DNA of 58,928 bases from Bacteroidota bacterium (GCA_013697245.1 JACCXH010000061.1:1-58928); one strand, 5' to 3'. Positions 16,329 to 25,542 are shown, numbered from the stretch's first letter. Numbers and translations: made by a program. The notes: a model not told the origin generated them from the sequence alone.

Positions 16329-17831
16329 TTGGAAAGCATAGAACAAATACAAAATTTTAAAGGTAAGTACCCCAGGCAACTGTGGTACTTATTTTTTTCC
16401 GAGATGTGGGAACGTTTTAGTTTCTACGGTATGCGCGGCATGCTGGTTATTTTTATGGTTAACCAACTTGGCCTTAATAAAGTGGATGCCAATTTGCAAT
16501 ACGGCGCCTCACAAGCCTTTGTTTACGCTTTTACATTTGTTGGCGGTTTATTTGCAGATAAAATTTTAGGTTACCGCAAATCGCTTTTCTGGGGCGGACT
16601 TTTAATGATCGTTGGAAGTATCATTTTGGCTATTGATCCCAAAGAATTTTTTTTTCTTGGACTAGGTTTTAATATTATTGGGACAGGTTTTTTTAAACCC
16701 AATATTTCTACCATTGTTGGAAGTTTATATAAAGAAGGCGATCCGCGCACTGACGCCGGATTTTCTTTTTTTTATATGGGTGTAAACCTTGGTGCTTTAA
16801 TTGGCGGTTATATTTGTATTGCTGTGGCAAACGGCACTATGCTAAGCGATTGGGTTCCCGAACATCTAAGATGGAACATGGCTTTTGGATTTGCCTCTGT
16901 TGTTATGGCAATTAGTCTTATTACTTTTGTATGGACACAAAAAAGCCTTGGGCCTATTGGAATTTCTCCGTTATTAAATCTCAAGATCTCCACTCGTCGA
17001 ATTCTGGAGATCGTAACTTATGTGGCGTCACTTATAGCAATTCCATTCATCATTCTTTTGGTATCTAACCCAAAATATACGGATAGGTTTATGTTTATCA
17101 TTGGCCCTTGTGCCTTAGCTTATTTTTTATTTGAAATGAGAAGTTACAGTTGGCCGGTAAATAAAAAAATAATTGCCGCATTGATCTTTATCTTTTTCTC
17201 TATTTTTTTCTGGGCATTTTTCGAACAGAGTGGAGGATCGCTTAGTTTGTTTGCAGAACATAATCTTCAAACAAAATTATTAGGAGTAACCGTAGATCCA
17301 AACGGTGTAAATAATTCTGCTAACTCTGCCTTTGTTATTATTTTTGCTGCTTTGTTTGGCTTAGTTTGGTTGTGGATGAACAAAAAGAAAATTGAACCTA
17401 ATACAACCGTAAAATTCGGACTCGGATTTTTGTTCTTAGCAATTGGCTTTTATGTTTTTTATTATTGTAAATTTTTTGCTGATTCAAACGGTGTCACATC
17501 TTTAAACTTGTTTACGTTTGCATGGCTTATTATTACTTTTGGTGAATTATGTTTATCACCCATTGGTATGTCGGTAATGACAAAACTTTCGCCACAAAAA
17601 TTACAGGCAGGTATGATGGGCATGTGGTTCCTGGCAAGTGCCTACGGACAATATTTTGCCGGTTTGTTGGGGGCAGACATAGCCAAAATTGCCGAAAATA
17701 AAACTGGACTGGAAGCTTTAGTAATATATTGCGATGGTTACAAAGACTTAGCTATTTATGCTTTAATTGCCGGTTTGGTATTAATTTTAATTTCTCCTTT
17801 GGTGAAAAAATTAATGGGTGGTGTAAAATAA
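16329..17831 (+). CDS. POT family proton-coupled peptide transporter (second copy)
   Basis: 500 residues with the same layout: EMWERFSFYG at 25-34, GTGFFKPNIST near 117-128, and FFWAFFEQSGGSL near 297. A TAA directly precedes the TTG at 16329 and the family's N-terminal sequence begins right after it, so TTG is taken as start; the next ATG would cut into the first membrane helix. It is clearly diverged from the upstream paralogue, so the substrate range may differ. The lactonase gene follows 18 bases later. Confidence 0.92.
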   Translation: MESIEQIQNFKGKYPRQLWYLFFSEMWERFSFYGMRGMLVIFMVNQLGLNKVDANLQYGASQAFVYAFTFVGGLFADKILGYRKSLFWGGLLMIVGSIILAIDPKEFFFLGLGFNIIGTGFFKPNISTIVGSLYKEGDPRTDAGFSFFYMGVNLGALIGGYICIAVANGTMLSDWVPEHLRWNMAFGFASVVMAISLITFVWTQKSLGPIGISPLLNLKISTRRILEIVTYVASLIAIPFIILLVSNPKYTDRFMFIIGPCALAYFLFEMRSYSWPVNKKIIAALIFIFFSIFFWAFFEQSGGSLSLFAEHNLQTKLLGVTVDPNGVNNSANSAFVIIFAALFGLVWLWMNKKKIEPNTTVKFGLGFLFLAIGFYVFYYCKFFADSNGVTSLNLFTFAWLIITFGELCLSPIGMSVMTKLSPQKLQAGMMGMWFLASAYGQYFAGLLGADIAKIAENKTGLEALVIYCDGYKDLAIYALIAGLVLILISPLVKKLMGGVK

Positions 17832-17849
17832 ATTTTAAATCATAAACTT

Positions 17850-18971
17850 ATGCGTCAAGTATTATTTTTCTTTTTTCTTGCTTTCTCTTTTTATTTTTCG
17901 GCGCAAAATTATTATTTATTCATTGGTACCTTTACACATACAGATAGCAAAGGAATTTATGTTTATAAATTTGATTGCAAGACAGGCAAAGCTGTTTTTG
18001 TAACCAATACAGAAAAAGATGTGGTTAACCCTTCTTTTTTAAGCGTTAGCAAAAACGGTAAGTTTATATATTCCTGCACAGAGACAAGAACTGAAACAGG
18101 AGGAAGTGTAAGTTCTTTTTCGTTCGATAAAAAAAATGGTAAACTTACTTTTATAAATAAACAACCAAGCGGTGGCGCAAACCCTGTTTATATTACCATT
18201 CATAAAAAAAATAAATTCGTCATCAATTCAAATTACACAGCTGGTAACATAACCGTTTTTGAAATTAATGATGATGGTAGTATTAAGCCGTTTTCGCAGG
18301 AAATAAAATTAAGTGGCAGCAGTATCAATAAAGAAAGGCAGGAAAAGTCGCACCCACACTCTGTAATTTTATCGCCCGATCATAAATATCTGGCTGTGCC
18401 TGATCTTGGTTCGGATAAAATAGTTACTTACGAAGTGAGTGATAAAGAAGAACAACCTTTAAAAGCCTGTACCTCCTTGCCCGGAAGCGCAATAGGAGGG
18501 AGCGGCCCGCGTCACCTGGCATTTCATCCGAATGGAAAATTCGCGTATAGCATTGAAGAATTATCCGGCTCGGTACAAGCTTATAGTTTTAAAAAAGGAA
18601 AACTGGATACATTGCAACGTGTTTTGATTCATACTGCCGAAACTAAAGGACCGTTTTCTGCATCTGACATTCACATATCACCTGATGGAAAATTTTTATA
18701 TGCTGCTAATCGTGGTAAAGAAAATAACATTGCCATATTTTCGATTGATAAATTGGGAAGGTTAACGCATGTTGCGTATCAACCAACTTTGGGCGAGATA
18801 CCGCGTAACTTTATGATTGACCCATCAGGTAATTATTTATTAGTGGCTAACCAGGTAAGTGGTAGTATCATTATTTTTAAGCGTAACCTTCATACCGGTT
18901 TGCTTACTGATACTAATGAACCGATAGCTGTGCCCATGCCTTCCTGTTTACAAATGATAGAGGCTGATTAA
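17850..18971 (+). CDS. Secreted lactonase-family beta-propeller (6-phosphogluconolactonase-like)
   Basis: 373 residues. A signal peptide (1-18) ends in SAQ. The rest is a seven-bladed propeller of the YkgB/Pgl lactonase family (PF10282), shown by FIGTFTHTDSKGIYVYKFD, NPSFLSVSKNGKFIYS, GSGPRHLAFHPNGKFAYS, and SDIHISPDGKFLYAANRG. Being exported, it is unlikely to serve the cytoplasmic pentose phosphate pathway; the sugar lactone substrate is unknown. It may be co-transcribed with the POT gene 18 bases upstream. Confidence 0.88.
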   Translation: MRQVLFFFFLAFSFYFSAQNYYLFIGTFTHTDSKGIYVYKFDCKTGKAVFVTNTEKDVVNPSFLSVSKNGKFIYSCTETRTETGGSVSSFSFDKKNGKLTFINKQPSGGANPVYITIHKKNKFVINSNYTAGNITVFEINDDGSIKPFSQEIKLSGSSINKERQEKSHPHSVILSPDHKYLAVPDLGSDKIVTYEVSDKEEQPLKACTSLPGSAIGGSGPRHLAFHPNGKFAYSIEELSGSVQAYSFKKGKLDTLQRVLIHTAETKGPFSASDIHISPDGKFLYAANRGKENNIAIFSIDKLGRLTHVAYQPTLGEIPRNFMIDPSGNYLLVANQVSGSIIIFKRNLHTGLLTDTNEPIAVPMPSCLQMIEAD

Positions 18972-19062
18972 GCCTTATTTAATTGAAAATATTAAATTAT
19001 TTTCTGTCACTTAAATGGTTGTAAGGTTTAAGAAATTTTTATACAAAATAAATTTTTTATTT

Positions 19063-19914
19063 TTAGTCGAAAGCAATATCGCTGAATTGTGTCGATACAT
19101 TGTAGCCAACTTCTTTGTAGATCTTATTGGAAGTAGGGTTGGCAGTTTCGGTAAACAAGCCACAATTTTTATAGCTACTGTTTAAAATATGCTCGCTTAA
19201 TTTTAGAACACAGCTTTTAGCGTATCCTTTTCCGCGTAAATGTTTAGGAGTATAAACCTGGCCAACAATGCCAAGATTCTTTGTTTTGCGTACAATACCC
19301 GCCATGCTCATCAGGTCGCCATTTTTTACCCAGGTAAAAAGATCACCGTTGGCAATTAAACCTTTAATAAAAGAATGGATCTCTGTTTTTGTTTTTTTTG
19401 GAAAAGCATGTGCATCATGTTGGAATTGATTCGACCATTCTGACAAATATTCAACAGCGCCAAGTTTTGCTACTTTAAATTCACCCTCCGATAGAATGGT
19501 ATCGTTTACTTTATCCAGTTTGTGTACCAAAAGCTCCCTTTTGCGTATGGCTTTTTTATTAGAGTAGTTTGTAAAGGCTTCTGCATATACTGTTTCGCCA
19601 ACAACACCTTTAATGTTTATTTTATTCTCGTTAAAATAACCGGCTAGTAATTTTATGTCTTCACTATTTTTTGTTGTACCGCTAACAATAGCCTTTGGCA
19701 GTGTGCGCACAGAGGTGGCTTTAAATTCAGTTCCATCAAAAACGCTTATAAAATGACAATCGGGCATTTGAATATTTTTATCCGGAAAACTGTTGCAAAT
19801 GCCTAAAATAATATTGTTTTCTAATTCGCGCTCTTCAAGCACCGCTTGGTTCTCTGCTAAATACGCGTTAACTGTTCTGTAAACTTTTAACTGTAACATA
19901 TTTATTTTTTGCAA
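19063..19914 (-). CDS. GNAT family N-acetyltransferase
   Basis: 283 residues (278 if the second ATG at 19899 is used, which avoids overlapping the upstream gene). The C-terminal GNAT fold (about 150-283) carries the acetyl-CoA loop VYTPKHLRGKGYAKS and ends with LFTETANPTSNKIYKEVGY, both typical. The N-terminal half (1-140) is a FeeM/GNAT-like or auxiliary domain I do not recognise. The gene is downstream of the COQ7-like gene with overlapping ends. Substrate unknown. Confidence 0.85.
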   Translation of the reverse strand: MQKINMLQLKVYRTVNAYLAENQAVLEERELENNIILGICNSFPDKNIQMPDCHFISVFDGTEFKATSVRTLPKAIVSGTTKNSEDIKLLAGYFNENKINIKGVVGETVYAEAFTNYSNKKAIRKRELLVHKLDKVNDTILSEGEFKVAKLGAVEYLSEWSNQFQHDAHAFPKKTKTEIHSFIKGLIANGDLFTWVKNGDLMSMAGIVRKTKNLGIVGQVYTPKHLRGKGYAKSCVLKLSEHILNSSYKNCGLFTETANPTSNKIYKEVGYNVSTQFSDIAFD

Positions 19915-20465
19915 TAATGATCTGATTCTTCTACCGGGTATTTTTTATCCAGGTCAATATTATTCATGCTTTCAATAATACCCCACTTAAATAATTTTTC
20001 GAAATAGGGTAGAAGCTTATTGTTCTTTATTTGCTGTAAAAAATAAACCTCATGCTCTTTTTCTTTAATACCCATTTCGTATAATATTTTATCATGTTCT
20101 TTAATTCCAAGCGAATTAAAAAATTGTTTCATTCTAAAATATTCACAAACATTACCACTTTCAAGTCTGCCCGCAAAATAAAAAGGCATGAACCAGCCAA
20201 TTACAAAACAACTTCCTGATATGATCTTACCAATTACGTGAAACCTGAATTCATAAAATTTGGAAATAGGAATACTGTATTGTTGCATGATCTTAAGTAC
20301 CTCTGCCCGATGACCCCATTCATCTATTTCTATCTGATGAATGTCTTTTTTTTCTTGAGGATCTTTTACAGAAGCGGCATGGCCTTGATAAGCAAATGCA
20401 GCGGCTTTTTCAGCCGAGTAAGCTTGTTTTAAAAGGTCTGTTAATTCAGGATGGTCGATCTGCAT
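19902..20465 (-). CDS. COQ7-like ferritin-fold di-iron protein
   Basis: 187 residues, related to demethoxyubiquinone hydroxylase. Helices carry the metal ligands AEKAAAFAYQGH, the ExxH in DEWGHRAE, and KEKEHEVYFL. A hydrophobic central hairpin (GKIISGSCFVIGWFMPFYFA) could seat it on the membrane. Bacteroidota use menaquinone, so a ubiquinone-related role is unlikely; another membrane-linked hydroxylase or ferritin-like function is more probable. Overlaps the acetyltransferase by up to 13 bases. Confidence 0.75.
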   Translation of the reverse strand: MQIDHPELTDLLKQAYSAEKAAAFAYQGHAASVKDPQEKKDIHQIEIDEWGHRAEVLKIMQQYSIPISKFYEFRFHVIGKIISGSCFVIGWFMPFYFAGRLESGNVCEYFRMKQFFNSLGIKEHDKILYEMGIKEKEHEVYFLQQIKNNKLLPYFEKLFKWGIIESMNNIDLDKKYPVEESDHYCKK

Positions 20466-20512
20466 TTGAACAGACTAAAATTACAGAATTGTAAGCAGTT
20501 GAACAAATTGTT

Positions 20513-21061
20513 TTAACTCTTCAGTAACGACCATATCTCGGTATCAACGAATTTACCGTTATAAAAATAATTCTCTTTAAAATATGCTTCTTTGTTGAAC
20601 TTAAATTTTTCAAGAAGTTTTCTTGAAACAGCATTATTAGGATTAATATTAGCTTCTATGCTATGCAATTTCATTTTTGTAAAACCGTAATTAATTACTT
20701 TAGGTAAAGCTTCACTTAAAATGCCTTTTTGCCAATGCTCCGGCATAATCATATAACCAATTTCTGCCCGGTGGTTTTCGGGTTCAATTCTATGAAAAGA
20801 AATTGTTCCTAACAGCTCATCTTTTTGTTTTAGCGTAATGGCCCATGAGATCGTTTCGTTATCTTTTGTTTTTTTATTGATCATTTTAATAAATGGCTTC
20901 ATCTCATCTATCGAAACGGCCAAAGGTTTATCAATATATTGCATGGCCTGTTTATTGCTTCTTAAAAGGAATAAGGCATTGGCATCTTTTTTGTTGATCT
21001 CGCGAAGTACTAATCTTTCTGTCTCAAGAATAGGAAAGGGTTTAAAATTAAATTGTAACAT
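20513..21061 (-). CDS. RimJ/RimL-type GNAT acetyltransferase
   Basis: 182 residues. ILETERLVLREINKKDANAL at the start, GTISFHRIEPENHRAEIGYM in the middle, MPEHWQKGILSEALPKVI for acetyl-CoA and SIEANINPNNAVSRKLLEKF near the end are the hallmarks of ribosomal-protein-alanine acetyltransferase relatives. These acetylate N-termini of proteins or small amines. The specific target is unknown. Confidence 0.9.
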   Translation of the reverse strand: MLQFNFKPFPILETERLVLREINKKDANALFLLRSNKQAMQYIDKPLAVSIDEMKPFIKMINKKTKDNETISWAITLKQKDELLGTISFHRIEPENHRAEIGYMIMPEHWQKGILSEALPKVINYGFTKMKLHSIEANINPNNAVSRKLLEKFKFNKEAYFKENYFYNGKFVDTEIWSLLKS

Positions 21062-21097
21062 ATTGGGTTATGAATAATTAAAAGAAGATAAATTTAA

Positions 21098-21487
21098 TCA
21101 TTTTTCATATAGTTCAATTGGCAGATCATCCGGGTCGGAGAAGAATGTAAATTTTTTATGGGTATGTTCATCAATTCGTATTGGTTCAAACAAAATATTA
21201 TTTTTCTGAAGATGTTTTGTAGCTTTTATTATATCGTCTACTTCAAAAGCCAGATGTCTTAATCCTGTTGCTTCTGGTCGGCTTACACGTTTTGGAGCAG
21301 CTGGAAATGAAAATAGTTCGATCGCATAAGTACCATTCAAAGATAGATCTAGTTTAAATGAATCGCGTTCTTTTCTATAAGTTTCATTTTCGATTTTTAA
21401 GCCAAGTATTTCTGTGTAAAATTTTTTCGACATTTTGTAATCAGAACAAATGATGGCTATGTGATGTATTTTATTTAATAAGTTCAT
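21098..21487 (-). CDS. VOC family protein, YaeR/glyoxalase I-like
   Basis: 129 residues, one pair of beta-alpha-beta-beta-beta modules. Likely metal ligands: His in NKIHHIAIICSD, the mid-strand Glu of YAIELFSFP, His in TGLRHLAFEVDD, and Glu in LPIELYEK. FSDPDDLPIELYE is typical of the YaeR/SMU1112c-type subgroup. Probably a lyase or isomerase of small electrophiles. Divergent from the gene at 21543. Confidence 0.87.
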   Translation of the reverse strand: MNLLNKIHHIAIICSDYKMSKKFYTEILGLKIENETYRKERDSFKLDLSLNGTYAIELFSFPAAPKRVSRPEATGLRHLAFEVDDIIKATKHLQKNNILFEPIRIDEHTHKKFTFFSDPDDLPIELYEK

Positions 21488-21542
21488 TTGCTAAATTTAT
21501 AGAATTGTTTATATTTATAATAGCATTTATAATTTTAATTAG

Positions 21543-21965
21543 ATGCAAATGGCCATTTTAAGGGAAAAATATTTAGATATTGCGCTTTCAGAAATACATG
21601 TATTTGAGGGTTACTGCATTTTCATGAGAAAGGATGGTATTATGCAACTTCAATTCGAAGACGGATTTAACGGGGATGTGGAGGATGCAAAAAATATGAT
21701 AAATGTGTTCAGAAAAATAGCACCTTTGGCCAGGGTATTATCATTAGTAATTTATCAGGAAGATAACACTTTTACGAAAGAAGCAAGAGAATTTATTGCC
21801 AGCGACGAAGTAAGCAAAGTCGTAAAAGCAGATGCCTTGATCATACGCGGAATCGCTTTAGCAATAATAGGTAATGGATATTTAAAAATAAATAAGCCAA
21901 AACGCCCCACGCGCTTGTTTACCAACGCCGATGTGGGCCTTAAATGGCTTAAACAGTTTAAATAA
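21543..21965 (+). CDS. STAS/SpoIIAA-like domain protein (DUF7793-type)
   Basis: 140 residues, cytoplasmic. Pattern of alternating strands and helices with NGYLKINKPKRPTRLF and the end GLKWLKQF is common in small Bacteroidota proteins with a SpoIIAA/STAS-like fold. No catalytic residues apparent. Function unknown. Confidence 0.65.
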   Translation: MQMAILREKYLDIALSEIHVFEGYCIFMRKDGIMQLQFEDGFNGDVEDAKNMINVFRKIAPLARVLSLVIYQEDNTFTKEAREFIASDEVSKVVKADALIIRGIALAIIGNGYLKINKPKRPTRLFTNADVGLKWLKQFK

Positions 21966-21992
21966 GTATTATTAAAACATCAATATTTGTTT

Positions 21993-22000
21993 TATCTTTG
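21993..22000 (+). promoter_or_regulatory. Promoter -7 element TATCTTTG
   Basis: TATCTTTG matches TAnnTTTG exactly, 16 bases before the ATG at 22017. No clear TTTG at -33, so only the -7 half is supported. Confidence 0.4.
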
Positions 22001-22016
22001 ATAAAAAATTGCAGCC

Positions 22017-22490
22017 ATGAACTTGATTAAGTATCATTTTTTTTCTCTTTTATTCTTCGTAACCTTATTTAGTTCTTGTCTTTTGCGTGCTCCCCGATTT
22101 ACAACATTGGAAAAAGTTTTAGAACTGAAAATAGGTATGACCAAAGAAGAAGTTTCGCAGCAACTCAATTCAAAACCTTATAATTTCAAATTACTTACCG
22201 ATACTGAGACCATATTGCTTTATAAATACCGAGTGGTTGACAGGGCTGTTCTTCCTTTTTTATTAAAAGAAAATAACGGTAAAACCGTAAGGGGGAAGTA
22301 TGCCAACTTATTGGTAGCATATAATAAAAGCGGTAAAGCCACCAAGATAGAAAGCTGTAACGATTGTGATGAAACGATCATAGAAGAAAAAAAGATAAAT
22401 ATTGATAAGATCGTTACTTTTTTAACTGTAACTCTGCCCGTTGTTTTGGTTTTTCTTGGAATTAAATTCGCTACAACAACTACTCCCTAG
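22017..22490 (+). CDS. BamE/SmpA-like small lipoprotein
   Basis: 157 residues. Signal peptide with lipobox LFSSC (about 17-21). LELKIGMTKEEVSQQLNSKP is the hallmark of BamE/SmpA-like folds. YRVVDRAVLPFL follows, and a hydrophobic segment near the C-terminus (about 134-150) could span a membrane, which is unusual for a lipoprotein of this kind. Role in outer-membrane assembly cannot be claimed from the fold alone. Confidence 0.6.
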   Translation: MNLIKYHFFSLLFFVTLFSSCLLRAPRFTTLEKVLELKIGMTKEEVSQQLNSKPYNFKLLTDTETILLYKYRVVDRAVLPFLLKENNGKTVRGKYANLLVAYNKSGKATKIESCNDCDETIIEEKKINIDKIVTFLTVTLPVVLVFLGIKFATTTTP

Positions 22491-22496
22491 TAACTA

Positions 22497-22898
22497 CTAA
22501 TTTCTTGAGAACAAAAAATATTTCGTCTTTCCCGCAGTAAGTAAATAAATTGCCGTAATGGCGCCGGGCATTAATAGTAATGCGGTTAACGAAAGCGAGA
22601 TCTTAAATAAGAATAAAAGTCCTAAGCCAATTAAAGGCGACACAAATGAAACAATGCTTAAAAGGCTTGGATAATATGCGTAGCTGATTGTTTTGCCGGC
22701 TTCAATCGTAACTTCCTGCTCTCCACTTTTAATATTTTGTTGAACTTTAATTTTATAAACCCCCGGTTCAAGATCAAATTCTTTTTGCTCGCCACTAGCC
22801 ATCTTTCCGTAAGATTGGTCGTTGATATATATGTCCATTCCAACGGCGAGTCCGTTGAAATTCTTTTTACGGTATAATATTAATTTACCGTTACTCAT
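22497..22898 (-). CDS. Membrane protein with N-terminal PEGA-like beta domain
   Basis: 133 residues using the ATG at 22898. The longer frame back to 23048 only repeats the DUF1304 gene in another register. The chosen ATG overlaps the DUF1304 stop as ATGA, so translation is coupled. Residues 1-75 are a small beta domain (YINDQSYGKMASGEQKEFDL) resembling PEGA-type domains; two membrane helices follow (about 80-120). Function unknown. Confidence 0.65.
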   Translation of the reverse strand: MSNGKLILYRKKNFNGLAVGMDIYINDQSYGKMASGEQKEFDLEPGVYKIKVQQNIKSGEQEVTIEAGKTISYAYYPSLLSIVSFVSPLIGLGLLFLFKISLSLTALLLMPGAITAIYLLTAGKTKYFLFSRN

Positions 22899-23269
22899 AA
22901 AGAATGTTGAAATAAATACGTAAATAAAATAGCAAGCGAGGCGGGAATGGTTTGTACGAATAAAATAGAACGCTGTACTGTTATTGCACCATATATGCCG
23001 GCCACAGCCACGCAACCAAGAAAAAAATAAGCCACATAGGCGCTCCAATCAGGATTGCCGATTAATAGCGACCAAATTAAACCCGCCGCTAAAAAACCAT
23101 TGTACAGGCCCTGATTAGCTGCCATGCCTTTTGTTTCTTCAAATAAATGTTTTGGGAATGATTTAAAAGTATCTTTTCCTTTTGTTGTCCACGCAAACAT
23201 TTCCAAATACACGATGTATAAATGTATGATGGCAACAAAAAAAATTAAAAGCTCAGAAATTAATTTCAT
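22895..23269 (-). CDS. DUF1304 family membrane protein
   Basis: 124 residues with four membrane helices. IHLYIVYLEMFAWTTKGKDTF and AANQGLYNGFLAAGLIW are the recognisable family segments. Function not known. Forms a two-gene unit with the downstream PEGA-like protein. Confidence 0.88.
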   Translation of the reverse strand: MKLISELLIFFVAIIHLYIVYLEMFAWTTKGKDTFKSFPKHLFEETKGMAANQGLYNGFLAAGLIWSLLIGNPDWSAYVAYFFLGCVAVAGIYGAITVQRSILFVQTIPASLAILFTYLFQHSL

Positions 23270-23311
23270 TTTAAAAGTAAAAATAGCATTAAATAAACAA
23301 AAAAAATGAAA

Positions 23312-23818
23312 TTATTGTTGAAGTATTTTACGAATCTTCGAAATGTCATATCCTTTTTTCGCGCAGCGTTCAATGACCTCTTGGTATTGTATATTGCCCA
23401 TACTGCCGCTGCGGTTCATAATATATAGATATTTCTTTTTTGGATGGCCTACGACAACGTATGAATAGTTGATATCATCCAGTTCTTCCACAAGATAATC
23501 GGCTTTAAAAGGCCAAAAAAATTGCACTTTCCATTTTACATTACCGCTTTCTTTATCGGGAAAACCTTTTGATCTTACTGCATTTTCCTTTGTACTTTTA
23601 CCTTTTTTGTAAGTTGTGTAAATATCAATTTTACCTTTTTTGTTAACGGTGTACGATTCTGTAACGAAATTCCAGTTCTTATCAAAGCCTGTTGGAATCG
23701 AAGCAATTTCATACCATTTACCTGAATATTTATCAAGGTTAATACTTTTTAATTGTGTTTGAGCATATGCAGAGCCTGTTAATAAAGTTGCCATAATGAT
23801 ACATTTTAAAAATTTCAT
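23312..23818 (-). CDS. Secreted lipocalin (Blc-like)
   Basis: 168 residues, cleavable signal peptide ending SAYAQ. The lipocalin signature LDKYSGKWYEIASIP is at about 29-43, with YSYVVVGHPKKKYLYIMNRS in the later strands. Bacterial Blc proteins bind fatty acids or lysophospholipids at the cell envelope. No lipobox cysteine, so it is probably periplasmic and not lipid-anchored. Confidence 0.9.
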   Translation of the reverse strand: MKFLKCIIMATLLTGSAYAQTQLKSINLDKYSGKWYEIASIPTGFDKNWNFVTESYTVNKKGKIDIYTTYKKGKSTKENAVRSKGFPDKESGNVKWKVQFFWPFKADYLVEELDDINYSYVVVGHPKKKYLYIMNRSGSMGNIQYQEVIERCAKKGYDISKIRKILQQ

Positions 23819-23896
23819 ATTATAAAGAATAAATGAAATTTATATGCAAAATGAATTCCACGCGATAAATAAGGGTTAAATCAAAAACAGTGAAAT

Positions 23897-23918
23897 TATG
23901 AGGTTAAAATTCCTCATA
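23897..23918 (-). terminator. Short hairpin after efp
   Basis: TATGAGG and CCTCATA pair with an eight-base loop directly after the efp stop; only a weak T-rich tract follows on the minus strand. Possible weak terminator. Confidence 0.35.
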
Positions 23919-24470
23919 TTATTTTACGCGCTCAACGTATTCTGAATTTTCGATACTGATCTTTAGCTTATCGCCCATGTTTACAAATAAGGGCACCTGT
24001 ATTTTTATGCCCCCTTCTACTTCTGCGGGTTTTAAGAGTTTTCCCTTCACACCTTCTTCAGTATAGGTAACAACTAATTCAGCATACTTTGGTAAATTGC
24101 CGCTCAATGGTTTTTCATTCTCATCAAAACGAATGGTAAGTAACATACCTTCCTGTAAAAATTTAATAGCCTCGCCAAAAATTATTTTTGGTACATGAAC
24201 CTGATCAAATGTTTCCTGGTTCATACATACAAGTGCATCACCTTCTGTAAAAAGATATTGCATGTCAAATTCATCCACACGAATAAAATCGATCTTCTCG
24301 CCCGAACGAAAACGGATCTCGCTTTGTTTACCGGTTTCAACGTTGCGGCATTTAACTGAATAAATTGCATTGCCTTTTCCAGGAGTAATATGATCGTAAT
24401 CAATAACAGTAACTAATTCGTTATTGTACCTGAAAAACGCGCCTTTTGATATATCTGATGTAGTAGCCAT
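23919..24470 (-). CDS. efp: Elongation factor P
   Basis: 183 residues, three beta-barrel domains. The domain I loop is HITPGKGNAIYS with the lysine at the tip that inserts toward the peptidyl-transferase centre; domain III ends in KIQVPLFVNMGDKLKISI, close to the EF-P signature. Relieves stalling at polyproline. No modification gene is nearby. Single gene, ATG at 24470. Confidence 0.97.
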   Translation of the reverse strand: MATTSDISKGAFFRYNNELVTVIDYDHITPGKGNAIYSVKCRNVETGKQSEIRFRSGEKIDFIRVDEFDMQYLFTEGDALVCMNQETFDQVHVPKIIFGEAIKFLQEGMLLTIRFDENEKPLSGNLPKYAELVVTYTEEGVKGKLLKPAEVEGGIKIQVPLFVNMGDKLKISIENSEYVERVK

Positions 24471-24546
24471 TTGTTTTATTTTTTAGAAGTAGAAAGGTAC
24501 TACCAAGTATTGAATTGACAAAATTTTGTTAGGATATACGTGGTTT

Positions 24547-25090
24547 TTAGTTGGGAAAACTCCATCGTTTTGAGATTAAATGCGCTTTGCATTTAGGACA
24601 AAACTCTGTTTCTTCCTTGGTGCGGTTTTTTCATTCGGCATGGCGCATAAAACATGTTTTTACCGTGCAATGCAGCAGGCCTTGTTTATGGGCGCACTCT
24701 GGATAGAAAGCTTAAATAACCGGTTTAATAAATTTGTTTTAGAAAGTCTGAATGTGGATACAACGCAGGAATTAACGGGTTGGTAGCCCAAGCCCATGAT
24801 ACTATAATCCGGGCTGTCTCCTTTTGTATCGTTGATCTCTTTGCTTGCGATACCAATGGTAACAAGGCTTTCGGGGGTTGTTTGGTGTAAGGTATTTAAT
24901 AATGAGTCGGTACTGAAATGGTTTCTTTTGCTATAATATGTACTTTTTGGCTAATGGATTTTTTTTTGACAGTTATGTTTGGATAAATTTTAGCTAGCTC
25001 ATTTTTCACATATGTCACCTATTTTTCTGAAATATCAGAGTAGGGTTGGATATCAATTATAATGGCTTTGGTAATTTCTTCTATTGTTAA
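24547..25090 (-). pseudogene. amzA: Decayed archaemetzincin (zinc metalloprotease) pseudogene
   Basis: Reading the minus strand in shifting frames gives the whole family in order: AIIIDIQPYSDIS, then a TAG stop (25019-25021), YPNITVKK, a frame change, PKSTYYSKRNHFSTDSLLNT, LVTIGIASKEINDTKGD, YSIMGLGYQPVNSCVVSTFR, LFKLSIQ, a second frame change, AHKQGLLHCTVKTCFMRHAE, a TGA stop, then ETEFCPKCKAHLISKRW. Archaemetzincins have HExxHxxGxxHC followed by a CxxCxxM-type zinc site; here the first catalytic His codon reads Gln and the frame is broken inside the motif. At least two frameshifts, two stops and a missing N-terminus make it non-functional. Confidence 0.85.
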
Positions 25091-25101
25091 AAGCAAGAAA
25101 A

Positions 25102-25542
25102 TTACTTTTTATTCTCAAGTATCTCTTTTATTTTTTTAAGGTCTTTTTGGTTTGCTTTTTTCATCATACTTCCCATAATAGGTGCAAACAATTTTGAAAA
25201 ACCTGTCGGGTTACCCTTGTTACGGAGGTTCATACGGGTTGTTGTATCATTTACTTTTTCCCAGGTATAGGTCGTTTCCATTGGGAAGGGTCCTTCGGCA
25301 GTGCGCATCACCAGTTTTTGCAGGGGTATAAGCTCAATAAACTCATACGTATAGGCCAGTTTTTTTCCGAGAAAATGCGCAATAAAAGCCACTTTTGAAC
25401 CTATAGTTAGTGGCTTTGGCGTTTTCCATTCAGCGGATCTTATGTTCACGTACCATTCGGGGGCATTGTCGGGATTTGAGGCATATTCATATACCTTGCC
25501 TAAAGGACAGACTATTTCTATGTCAGTTAAAACATCTACCAT
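25102..25542 (-). CDS. SRPBCC family protein (polyketide cyclase/START-like)
   Basis: 146 residues. The single hydrophobic-cavity fold is shown by [20 protein letters not shown] at the start, [18 protein letters not shown] in the middle strands and a long C-terminal helix ([19 protein letters not shown]). Binds or acts on a small lipophilic ligand; no catalytic residues are evident. Just upstream of the archaemetzincin pseudogene on the same strand. Confidence 0.88.
   Translation of the reverse strand: MVDVLTDIEIVCPLGKVYEYASNPDNAPEWYVNIRSAEWKTPKPLTIGSKVAFIAHFLGKKLAYTYEFIELIPLQKLVMRTAEGPFPMETTYTWEKVNDTTTRMNLRNKGNPTGFSKLFAPIMGSMMKKANQKDLKKIKEILENKK

Noticed and set aside
22899-23048. N-terminal extension of the PEGA-like membrane protein
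   Set aside because: It only reads the DUF1304 gene in another frame; the ATGA overlap at 22898 gives a better start.
24580-24786. 68-residue plus-strand frame
   Set aside because: It is antisense to the archaemetzincin pseudogene, whose motifs explain the sequence.
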